DNA of 64,000 bases from Streptomyces maremycinicus. Its GTDB lineage: Bacteria > Actinomycetota > Actinomycetes > Streptomycetales > Streptomycetaceae. This document shows, piece after piece, positions 35,101 to 41,821 of the stretch. The stretch's first letter is position 1; each line of letters begins with the position of its first letter. The position numbers and the translations under genes were made by a program. Location: assembly GCF_001184025.1 (NCBI RefSeq), contig NZ_BBYG01000012.1:1-64000 (forward strand), read 5' to 3'. The notes beneath the pieces were generated by a model that saw only the letters and a program-made list of their open reading frames with translations, was not told the DNA's origin and searched no databases.

Positions 35101-35806
35101 GTGTGCGCGCTCCCTGGTCTTATCAGGCAACCTGAAAGCGTCTGCGAGGAGTATCAGAAGGATCGAGGCGACGCTGCGCGAGGTCGGGGCGACAGACGGA
35201 GAGGACACGGCGCCCTTTCTCACCCTCGTGGCCCTGCATCAATGGGCGGCGAACCATCGGGAGGAAGCGGCAGCGAGTGCCCGCGATGCCGTCATCCTCT
35301 TCCGGGCCCGGATCATCGAGAGGCCCGGGGTGAAACTGGAATTGGTCACGGCCTTGGAACTGCACGGGACGATGGCCGTGGAACAGGGGCGGATGGAGGT
35401 CGGCTTGCTGGACCTCCAGGAAGCGAACACCCTGCTGAAGGAGCTTCGGAGGGACAGCCCGGGCAATTCCTTCCTGGTTCCCTTTCAGGTCCGTTGCCTG
35501 ACCAGTCTCGGATTGGCTTACCACCTGCTGGAGCGTGACGAGGAGGCACGGTCGGCCACAAAGGAGGCCGTCTCCCTCGTCCCGGAGGGTTACTTGCCGG
35601 CGATGGCCCTTGAGACCGCGGTGGACGCTCACATCACCTTCGCGCGCATTCGTCTGGAAAGCGGGGAACGTCTGCCGGACGCCGTCCAAGTGGCCCGAAC
35701 GGCCTTCAAACTGTGCGCAGCCGCAGGTTCGGCCGGCCTCCTGGACCAGGCGGCGGAACTCAGGTACCTGTTGAGTGAGTTGACGGGCAGCGCGACTGGC
35801 GCCTAG
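32105..35806 (+). CDS. P-loop (STAND-like) NTPase with tetratricopeptide repeats
   Basis: This protein of up to 1233 aa has a Walker A APGGEGKTRFA near residue 145 and a Walker B GVLIIVDYAERW near 195, followed by sensor-like LRILLLSRPAG. A helical region spans about 250-520. At least ten TPR-like helical pairs run from about 560 to the end. STAND ATPases with TPR sensors are common in phage defence. The start is uncertain: the longest frame opens at TTG 32105, and TTG 32237 or a nearby GTG is equally likely. It lies 75 bp behind the cyclase on the same strand. GC is slightly lower than in flanking core genes. Confidence 0.78.
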   Translation: MSIIGYWGTWGCHESSGDVDRNRAVHATEIDARPGAVRHPCGPSLTEFDRPLHSLVAYAYEAATVYQAAHDLNVQQVGPPWRVNTLRLKNRMSVSPAAKGRQQPSKLLRTRDEVVDFSGRADEEEEFTVWRDSDEAVLIRLLHAPGGEGKTRFARHLGRTWGRKGWVALDAQHTKTPGQDTGGMPRVTEGAKGVLIIVDYAERWPEDDLVGFVRESRRLWKLPLRILLLSRPAGVWWEQVEYLLDKELELDAEAIRLAPLGTRAEERERAFFAARDAFAERLKVSDPEAIGPPERLLSDDAYSMILTIHMAALAAVDASHRGTSAPVDPARLSSYLLRRERDHWRNLERGKRIQTDASTLECAVYAASLCGPMRQREADGVAVVMGIASNRERARGVIQDHAFCYPPPPALRKTDSVLEALQPDRLAEDFVALSLPGHDGEFTPQPWAAEATNKLLNSTWKEIDRSVRGALTTLIEMATRWRHISVDYLSPLLTSRPRIVLECGNASLATLADNPHIGIETLRAVAAVLRGREIPGLGTGAAAILSQVIKAQQQEVDDPAEKAALCHELTAVYQFAGLFDQAAGAARDEVALLRPLAEAEPEDYRSALADALFSLCAALTEQGNHEEAAAFGTEALNVRRGSLPLHGGISPDSDPDDRNRTGPRPVAGPFGTALASSLVHHAEWLFYEKGDPRALAICGEAVSLLRRVTERSPNRRACLARALQTQTGIHLRTADLGAALRTAAQSVSASRDLFAERNSVHRAERLVRALALMSTVQVKAGQTRAAIGSANEAVSLARRVVASDEKRTALLAHALSILGECMAYQAPTQAVAVSSEALRMNRSLARKDPRHRAALAVSLAKHATVLLKCGKADSARPLTLESVSLTEADANADATAPVDASVLALTLGALADALKISGDHGEALTAARKAAKATEELAQRLPWYASDLAEHQGRVADILLSKGELRGSEEMARLALRTYAHFRQTYGPLPWLDVRLTISCARSLVLSGNLKASARSIRRIEATLREVGATDGEDTAPFLTLVALHQWAANHREEAAASARDAVILFRARIIERPGVKLELVTALELHGTMAVEQGRMEVGLLDLQEANTLLKELRRDSPGNSFLVPFQVRCLTSLGLAYHLLERDEEARSATKEAVSLVPEGYLPAMALETAVDAHITFARIRLESGERLPDAVQVARTAFKLCAAAGSAGLLDQAAELRYLLSELTGSATGA

Positions 35807-36280
35807 CGAGTCGCCGGCACCCCGCCAGCGGCGAGGCGCACGGAAGGAGTGGATCCACCAGGAGGTCAGCTCCCCCGGCCAGCTCATTGCCGCGGTCGGC
35901 GACGACGGCGGCGGTGACGGCCTCGTCGGGCTCGTCCCGGATGGGCTGTCGCCCAGGCGCAGCGCGGCGGGGCTGAGGTCGGCCTCGCCAAGACGCGCGG
36001 CGGTGACCGGCCGGTCCCCTCGACGTTCTCGTGCTCCGCCGGGTGCCGTCCGCCCTGGCGCTGACACCTTGAATCAGCAGGCGAGGCATTCCCTCAGCCT
36101 GGTGGGCCGCGCTGGCGGAACCCGCACCTTCCGTCTCCCCCGCGACAGCATCGTCGTGGTTCTGCTCCAAGAAAGCGCGAGGCGGCGTTCCCCCCGAAAA
36201 CGATGCAGCGCCTGACCCGGCCGAAGCCGACTCAGGCGCTGCATCGCAGGTCAGAGAGGTTAGCCCTCCCTCACCGCCGG
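35807..36280. other. non-coding or decayed stretch before tRNA-Lys
   Basis: A 474-bp region without a gene I can support. Minus-strand frames between about 35830 and 36070 have some coding character but are broken by frameshifts and match nothing I recognise. A long hairpin is annotated at its right end. Confidence 0.5.
36201..36246 (+). terminator. hairpin terminator beyond the NTPase gene
   Basis: Perfect 15-bp arms (CGATGCAGCGCCTGA / TCAGGCGCTGCATCG) flank a 16-bp loop. No T-run follows, as is usual in Streptomyces. It may terminate the defence-like cluster or tRNA-Lys read from the other side. Confidence 0.6.
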
Positions 36281-36353
36281 TAGGCCCTGTGGGACTCGAA
36301 CCCACAACCAATGGATTAAAAGTCCACTGCTCTGCCAATTGAGCTAAGGGCCC
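36281..36353 (-). tRNA. tRNA-Lys (TTT)
   Basis: A 73-nt cloverleaf with anticodon TTT in CTTTTAA, the normal T-arm GGTTCGAGTC and a GGGCCCT acceptor stem. Its 3' end faces the accessory region 28.9-36.3 kb. I looked for a repeated copy of the 3' end at the far side of that region and found none. Confidence 0.95.
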
Positions 36354-36390
36354 AGGCGATGTTGCCTCCCCGAGCATAGCCGGACGTGGC

Positions 36391-36419
36391 CGTGTCTCCG
36401 ATCGGGTATCGGAGACACG
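36391..36419 (-). terminator. terminator of the amino-acid permease gene
   Basis: CGTGTCTCCGAT and ATCGGAGACACG form perfect 12-bp arms around a 5-bp loop, 47 bp past the permease stop and before tRNA-Lys. Confidence 0.8.
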
Positions 36420-36465
36420 GGCGCGCCGGGCGATGCGAAGCGCTCGGGATCGGGCCCTGGATCGG

Positions 36466-38019
36466 TCACAACTCCGGCAGTTCGGCCGGTGTCCCCGCCC
36501 GGGCCGCCTCGCGGGCGATGGTCCGCTCGTGGGTGGGATCGAGGAACCAGTGGCGGGCGGAGACCTGCCACCACGCCCCCGCGAACCCCAGCACGACGAG
36601 GACGGCGACCGGGGCGTAGTTGAAGGTCTCCCAGGTGACCGGGGAGACCTGGGGGAGCATGAACAGGACGGTGATGACGGCCACCCACGCCACCGACACC
36701 ACGCCGATCGCCTTCGACCAGCGGCCCAGGTGCCACGGCCCCCGCGCGAAGGCGTCGCCCTTGCGGACGCGCAGCAGGGTCGGGATGACGTACGCGATGT
36801 AGAGGCCGATGACGGCGATCGAGGTGACGGCCGCGTACGCGGTCACGTTGATCAGGTACGGCAGGCCCAGCACCAGCGCGCCGCCGGCCGCCAGCCAGAC
36901 CGCCGCGACGGGCGTGCGGGTGCGCGGGCTGACCGTGTGCCAGAGGTGCGAGTACGGCAGCGCGCCGTCCCGCGAGAAGGCGTAGATCATGCGGCTGTTG
37001 GCGGTCACCGACGCCATCCCGCAGAACAGCTGGGCGCCGATCACCACGAGCAGCAGCAGCTTGCCGGCGGTCGCGCCGAGCGCGTCGAGCAGGATCTGGG
37101 CGGGCGGCGCGCCGGTCGGGGAGGCGAGCGCGGCGTCGTAGGACTGGATGGCGTAGGTGAAGCCGAGCAGGAGCACGAAGCCCGCGATCCACGAGGTCCA
37201 GATGGACCGCACGATGCCCTTGGGGCCGGCCGTCGAGGCGTCGTGCGTCTCCTCGGTCATGTGGGCGGAGGCGTCGTACCCGGTGAAGGTGTACTGGGCC
37301 ATCAGCAGGCCGAGCAGGACGACGTAGAAGCCGCTGCCCCAGCCGGTGTTGTTGACGAACTCGCCGAACACGAAGGACGTCGACTGATGCCTGTCGGGGA
37401 CGAAGGCCAGCGCCCCGACGATGACGCCCACGCCCAGCACGTGCCACCACACGCTCACGCTGTTGAGCAGGGCGACGATCCGCACCCCGAAGGTGTTCAG
37501 CAGGCCGTGCAGGACCAGGATCCCGGCGAAGAGCAGGACCGTCCGGCCGGGTGTCACCTCGAAGTCGAACTGGAGGTTCAGATAGGCGCCGAGGAAGGAC
37601 GCGGCCCCGAAGTCGATGCCGGCCGTCACGGCCACCTGGCCCAGCACGTTGAACCAGCCCGTGAACCAGGCCCAGGCCGCCGCCGATCGCGAGGGCGCCA
37701 GCCGGTGCGCCCAGAAGTACAGGCCCGCCGAGGTCGGGTACGCCGAGCAGATCTCGGCCATGGACAGGCCGACGAAGAGGGTCATCAGCCCGACGACCAC
37801 CCAGCCCCAGGTGATCACCGCCGGCCCGCCCGTGTTCATGCCGAACAGGTACAGCGTCAGACAGCCCGACAGGACCGAGATGATGGTGAAGGAGACCGCG
37901 TAGTTGGAGAACGCCGACATGCGGCGGGCGAGGACCTGGGTGTAACCGAGTTCGGCCAGCAGCTCTTCGTCCGAGAGTTTCCCGGGAGCCGACTGACCCG
38001 CTGTGCCGTCATCTGTCAT
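36466..38019 (-). CDS. APC-superfamily amino-acid permease
   Basis: This roughly 517-aa integral membrane protein has about 12 hydrophobic helices. Hallmarks are the first helix SNYAVSFTIISVLSGCLTLY and the loop SMAEICSAYPTSAGLYFWAH, matching the amino acid/choline/GABA permease group. A hydrophilic N-terminal tail of about 25 residues precedes it. ATG 38019 is chosen; ATG 38055 would add 12 residues without a better ribosome site. Substrate not determinable. Confidence 0.9.
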   Translation of the reverse strand: MTDDGTAGQSAPGKLSDEELLAELGYTQVLARRMSAFSNYAVSFTIISVLSGCLTLYLFGMNTGGPAVITWGWVVVGLMTLFVGLSMAEICSAYPTSAGLYFWAHRLAPSRSAAAWAWFTGWFNVLGQVAVTAGIDFGAASFLGAYLNLQFDFEVTPGRTVLLFAGILVLHGLLNTFGVRIVALLNSVSVWWHVLGVGVIVGALAFVPDRHQSTSFVFGEFVNNTGWGSGFYVVLLGLLMAQYTFTGYDASAHMTEETHDASTAGPKGIVRSIWTSWIAGFVLLLGFTYAIQSYDAALASPTGAPPAQILLDALGATAGKLLLLVVIGAQLFCGMASVTANSRMIYAFSRDGALPYSHLWHTVSPRTRTPVAAVWLAAGGALVLGLPYLINVTAYAAVTSIAVIGLYIAYVIPTLLRVRKGDAFARGPWHLGRWSKAIGVVSVAWVAVITVLFMLPQVSPVTWETFNYAPVAVLVVLGFAGAWWQVSARHWFLDPTHERTIAREAARAGTPAELPEL

Positions 38020-38120
38020 GCCCCCAGCAATTCCCCTGCCGGGAGCATGACACACGTCACAATGTGGCTAGAAAATGCCGTTGCGGCGGATCGTGCGAGG
38101 TTGCCGCAGACGCGAGAACG

Positions 38121-38157
38121 CCGTGGCCCCCCACCGGTGTTCGGTGGGGGGCCACGG
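38121..38157 (-). terminator. terminator of the DEAD-box helicase gene
   Basis: CCGTGGCCCCCCACCG and CGGTGGGGGGCCACGG form perfect 16-bp arms with a 5-bp loop, 22 bp past the helicase stop. Confidence 0.85.
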
Positions 38158-38179
38158 CGTTCACTCAGCTGAGCCGACG

Positions 38180-40465
38180 TCAGCCGTTACGCTTCCAGCG
38201 CGGCTTGTCGTCGCGGCGGCCGGTCGTGCCCGAGCCGGTGCCACGGTGGTCGTCACGGCGGCCGAACGGGCGGTCGTGGCCGCCGGAGCGGAAGCCCGGA
38301 CGGTCGTCGCGGCGGTCACGGTTGAACGGACGGTCGCTGCCCCGGTGGGTGGACGGACGCTCGTCACGACGGTCGCGGTTGAAGCCGCCCGACTGACGGT
38401 CGTCGCGGTTGAAGCCGCCCGAGGGACGGTCGTCACGGCGGAAACCGCCGGAGGGACGCTCGTCACGACGGTCACGGTTGAAACCGCCCGAGGGACGGTC
38501 GTCACGGCGGAAGCCACCGGAGGGACGCTCGTCACGACGGTCGTCGCGGCGGAAACCGCCCGCGGGGCGGTCGTCACGACGCTCGAAGGAACGGCCACCG
38601 CGGTCGTCACGGCGGTCGCGGTTGAAGCCACCCGACTGACGGTCGTCACGACGCTCGAAGGAACGGCCGCCCCGGTCGTCACGGCGGTCGTCACGGCGGA
38701 AACCGCCGCGGTCGCCGTCACGACGGTCACGGCTGAAGCCGCCCGAGGGACGGTCGTCACGGTTGAAGCCGCCACGGTCGTTGTCGCGACGCTCGAAGGA
38801 ACGGCCACCACGGTCGTCGCGACGGTCGTCACGGCGCTCGTAGTTGCCCCGCTCGTCACGACGCTGACGCGGCTGCTCGTACGCGGGCTGCTCGGCGGCC
38901 GCGGCCTCGGCCGGAGCCTCCGCCACGGCGTTCTGCTCGACGACGGCCTCGGCGGCCGCGACGACGGCCGCCTCCGGGTCCTCGCCACGCTCACGCGCCA
39001 CGCGGGCCACCAGACGGTCGGCCTCCTCGCGCAGCTCGGTCGCACGCCGCTGCGCGCGCTCCAGCTCCTTGGTGAGCTCGGAGACCTCACGCTCGGCCTG
39101 CTGCGCGGCGTTGCCCGCGGACTCGGCCTGGACCTCCGTCATCGAGCGGGCACCGGTGATCTCGGCGACCTCCGGCTCGAAGGCGGCGCCGCCCTGGATG
39201 ATGTGACGCCCGGCGTCGACGCCCGCGTCCTCCATCAGACGGAAGATCTGACGGCGCTGGTGCGGCAGCGAGAGGGAGACGACCGTGCCGGTACGGCCGG
39301 CCCGCGCGGTGCGGCCGGCGCGGTGCAGGTAGTCCTTGTGGTCACCGGCCGGGTCCACGTTGAGCACCAGGTCGATGCCGTCGACGTGGATACCGCGGGC
39401 GGCGACGTCGGTCGCGACGAGCGCGTTGACGTAACCGTCCTTGAAGTCGGCCAGCGTGCGGGTCCGCGCGCCCTGGGTCATGCCGCCGTGCAGCGCGTCC
39501 GCCTTCACACCGGAGTCGCGCAGCTGCTCGGCGATACGGTCGGCGCCGAGCTGGGTGCGGACGAAGATGATGGTGCGGCCCTTGCGGGAGGCGATCGCGG
39601 CGGTGACCGGCGCCTTGTCCTTGGGCTTCACGATCAGGATGTGGTGCGACATGGTCGTGACGTTGCCCTGGGCGCTGTCGACCTCGTGCGTGACGGGGTT
39701 GCTCAGGTAGCGCTTGACCAGCGTGGAGATCTCGTTCTCCATCGTGGCGGAGAACAGCATCCGCTGGCCGCCGCCGGGGATCTGGTCGAGCAGCTCGGTG
39801 ACCTCGGGCAGGAAGCCCAGGTCCGACATCTGGTCGGCCTCGTCGAGGACGGCGATCTGCACGTTCTCGAGGGAGCAGGCGCCGCGGTTGATGATGTCGC
39901 GCAGCCGGCCCGGGGTGGCGACGAGGACGTCGACGCCGCGCTCGAGGGCGTAGATCTGGTTGCTCATCGACGTACCGCCGCAGACGACCTTCATCTTCAG
40001 GCCGAGGACGTCGCCGTAGGGCTGGAGCGCGTCCGCGACCTGCATCGCCAGCTCACGCGTCGGCGTGAGGATGACGGCGCGCGGCTTGCGCTTCTCGGTG
40101 TGCCCGCCGGCCAGCGTGGCCAGGGTGGGCAGACCGAAGGAGAGGGTCTTGCCGGAGCCGGTGCGGCCGCGGCCGAGGATGTCCTTGCCGGCCAGGGCGT
40201 CCGGGATGGTCGCGGCCTGGATCGGGAAGGGGCTGGTCACGCCGTTCTGCGCGAGCTTGCGCACGACGCCCTCGGGGAGGCCGAGGTCGGCGAAGGTGAG
40301 TTCGGGGGTCTCGGGCGCCTCGGGGGTCTCGTCGGCCGCCTGGACTGCTGCTGCCTCGAGGGCCTCAGCGGTCTCGACGGTCTCGGTGACCTCGATCGCC
40401 TCGAGGGTGATCGGCTCGTCGTTGTTCTCGGGCACGACGGAGTGATCAGTACTGGAAATGGACAT
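38180..40465 (-). CDS. DEAD-box RNA helicase with R/D/G-rich repeat tail
   Basis: This 761-aa ATP-dependent RNA unwinding protein has a Q-motif (TFADLGLPEGVVRKL) near residue 55, Walker A GRGRTGSGKT near 95, VLDEADQ, SAT (FSATME) and the HRAGRTARAG motif VI near 370. Residues about 430-500 form an acidic/coiled region. The last 220 residues are an extended tail of GGFNRDDRPSGGF-like repeats, an RGG/RDR-type disordered RNA-binding region. Such helicases aid mRNA and ribosome assembly in the cold. A long leader with hairpins precedes the gene. Confidence 0.93.
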   Translation of the reverse strand: MSISSTDHSVVPENNDEPITLEAIEVTETVETAEALEAAAVQAADETPEAPETPELTFADLGLPEGVVRKLAQNGVTSPFPIQAATIPDALAGKDILGRGRTGSGKTLSFGLPTLATLAGGHTEKRKPRAVILTPTRELAMQVADALQPYGDVLGLKMKVVCGGTSMSNQIYALERGVDVLVATPGRLRDIINRGACSLENVQIAVLDEADQMSDLGFLPEVTELLDQIPGGGQRMLFSATMENEISTLVKRYLSNPVTHEVDSAQGNVTTMSHHILIVKPKDKAPVTAAIASRKGRTIIFVRTQLGADRIAEQLRDSGVKADALHGGMTQGARTRTLADFKDGYVNALVATDVAARGIHVDGIDLVLNVDPAGDHKDYLHRAGRTARAGRTGTVVSLSLPHQRRQIFRLMEDAGVDAGRHIIQGGAAFEPEVAEITGARSMTEVQAESAGNAAQQAEREVSELTKELERAQRRATELREEADRLVARVARERGEDPEAAVVAAAEAVVEQNAVAEAPAEAAAAEQPAYEQPRQRRDERGNYERRDDRRDDRGGRSFERRDNDRGGFNRDDRPSGGFSRDRRDGDRGGFRRDDRRDDRGGRSFERRDDRQSGGFNRDRRDDRGGRSFERRDDRPAGGFRRDDRRDERPSGGFRRDDRPSGGFNRDRRDERPSGGFRRDDRPSGGFNRDDRQSGGFNRDRRDERPSTHRGSDRPFNRDRRDDRPGFRSGGHDRPFGRRDDHRGTGSGTTGRRDDKPRWKRNG

Positions 40466-40658
40466 GCGAATGCGAAACCTTCCGGAGTCTCAAGTCGGCA
40501 CGCGCCCGTCAACTCCGTGTTCGCATTGCACTACGACCGCCTCTATGCGGTCAGCCACGGCAAGGGAGAGTACGCGCCACACGGCGCGCTCTGCGGTGGC
40601 GCCGGGCAAATGGGATCAAACGATCTACCACTATAAGCACCCTGGCCACCGAAGGCAA
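40466..40658 (-). promoter_or_regulatory. promoter and structured leader of the DEAD-box helicase gene
   Basis: On the minus strand TTGCCT (40653-40658), a 17-bp spacer and TATAGT (40630-40635) make a good vegetative promoter. The leader would be about 155 nt. It contains a perfect hairpin GACCGC/GCGGTC (40535-40552) and a GC-rich stem around 40570-40600. Long leaders are typical of cold-controlled helicase mRNAs. The regulation itself is inferred. Confidence 0.65.
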
Positions 40659-40717
40659 ACCGGGCCTCATCACCGCAGCTCAGCGGCCATCCCGGCGGCC
40701 GTCCCGGCACCGCTCGC

Positions 40718-41257
40718 CTAGGCGGGCGTGCCCGCCTCCGGCGCCGGCTCCCGGTCCACCAGCTGCGCCGCCGCCCCGCCCTCGCCCTCGTGCGCCGAGG
40801 ACGACGGTTCGGCGACCGTCGGCTCCGGCGTGGGCGACGGCGGCTCCGGCGTGGGCGCGGGCGGCTCCGGGTCCGGCGAGCGCGTGGGCGCGGGCGGCTG
40901 CGCCCCGGTCGGCGTCGGCACCCCGGGCTGCTCGCTCGTCCCCGGCCGCACCGCCCCCGCCGAGGCCGGCGCGCTCCGGCCCGCCGACGGCGCGGCCGGG
41001 GCGGACGCCGAGGCGCCCGCCTCGCCCTTGCCGCCCTTCCCGTGCCCGTGCTTGCCGTCGCCGCCCGCGGCGTCCCACCCGAAGCCGCCCCCCGCGCCCG
41101 CCGAGACCCCGCCCGGGGCCTCACCGCCCCGGTGCCCCGCCGAGTGCGACGGCTCGGCCCGGCCGTCCTCGTCGTGCCCCACGCTCATGCAGCCGGCGGC
41201 GGCGGCGACGGCCAGGGCCGTCGCGGCCAGACGAACGGGTACGTACAAGGGGCGCAC
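40718..41257 (-). CDS. small secreted lipoprotein, Pro/Gly-rich
   Basis: This 179-aa protein starts at GTG 41257 with GGAGG 7 bp upstream. The signal peptide runs LAATALAVAAAAGCMSVG with the lipobox AAGC near residue 22. The mature part is low-complexity: a Gly/Asp/Lys-rich stretch, then PTPEPPSPTPEP-like repeats. No domain is recognised; it is probably anchored outside the membrane. Confidence 0.72.
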   Translation of the reverse strand: MRPLYVPVRLAATALAVAAAAGCMSVGHDEDGRAEPSHSAGHRGGEAPGGVSAGAGGGFGWDAAGGDGKHGHGKGGKGEAGASASAPAAPSAGRSAPASAGAVRPGTSEQPGVPTPTGAQPPAPTRSPDPEPPAPTPEPPSPTPEPTVAEPSSSAHEGEGGAAAQLVDREPAPEAGTPA

Positions 41258-41352
41258 GGGGCCACCTCCGGGGCAGGCGTAAGGAGTCGAAGTGTCCAAC
41301 TCCCGGCGCCCGCAAGAAGACACGCGCCGACGCGCGCCCCTGTGCCGTACGG

Positions 41353-41418
41353 CTCAGCCGTAGCCGAGGGCGTGCAGCCGCGCGTCTCAGCCGTAGCCGA
41401 GGGCGTGCAGCCGCGCGT
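41353..41418. repeat. 33-bp tandem duplication over a gene's 3' end
   Basis: Two perfect 33-bp copies (41353-41385 and 41386-41418) of a unit starting CTCAGCCGTAGCCGAGGGCG. On the minus strand each copy encodes ARLHALGYG plus the stop codon, so the second copy lies just after the stop of the metallopeptidase gene. It looks recent because it has no mismatch. Confidence 0.92.
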
Positions 41419-41737
41419 CGTCGATGCCGAAGTGGTGGGCGATCTCGTGCACCACCGTGACCTCCGTCTCCTCGACGACCTCCTCCCGCGTCGCGCACAT
41501 CCGCAGCGTAGGCCCCCGGTAGATCGTGATCCGGTCCGGCAGCACACCGGCGTACCACTCGCCGCGGTCGGTCAGCGGGGTCCCCTCGTACAGCCCGAGC
41601 AGCTCGGGATCGTCCGCCGTCGGCTCGTCCTCGACGAACACCGCGACGTTGTCCATCAGCCGCGTCAACTCCGGCGGAATCCGGTCCAGCGCCTCGGCGA
41701 CCAGTTCCTCGAACTCCTCGCGCGTCATCTCCAGCAC
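41387..41737 (-). CDS. minimal zincin-like metallopeptidase family protein
   Basis: This 116-aa protein has the zinc protease helix EVTVVHEIAHHFGIDDARL (HExxH plus a downstream His/Asp), near residues 91-109. It belongs to the small metallopeptidase family annotated as DUF1025-like, whose structure is a minigluzincin-type fold. It is cytoplasmic, with no signal peptide. The start is GTG 41737; ATG 41728 is possible. The last nine codons are duplicated after the stop. Confidence 0.85.
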   Translation of the reverse strand: MLEMTREEFEELVAEALDRIPPELTRLMDNVAVFVEDEPTADDPELLGLYEGTPLTDRGEWYAGVLPDRITIYRGPTLRMCATREEVVEETEVTVVHEIAHHFGIDDARLHALGYG

Positions 41738-41821
41738 AGGCCCATTGTCCGGTACGAGGCGGTCGGGGGGAGGTCACGAACCGTCCGCATACCAGCGCCC
41801 GGACCGGGGCATAGGGCACCA

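Noticed and set aside
36281..36353. tRNA-Lys as an integration site
   Set aside because: No second copy of the tRNA 3' end and no integrase were found in the window, so no element boundary can be claimed.
35760..36377. 205-codon minus-strand frame
   Set aside because: It runs through tRNA-Lys and the hairpin at 36201-36246 and has no domain.
38075..40636. 853-codon plus-strand open frame rich in Val/Thr/Ala
   Set aside because: It is the antisense of the DEAD-box helicase and its repeat tail. No ribosome site or recognisable domain; openness follows from codon bias.
41185..41547. 120-codon minus-strand frame containing the 33-bp repeat
   Set aside because: It overlaps the metallopeptidase gene in another frame and the lipoprotein start region, with no homology visible.
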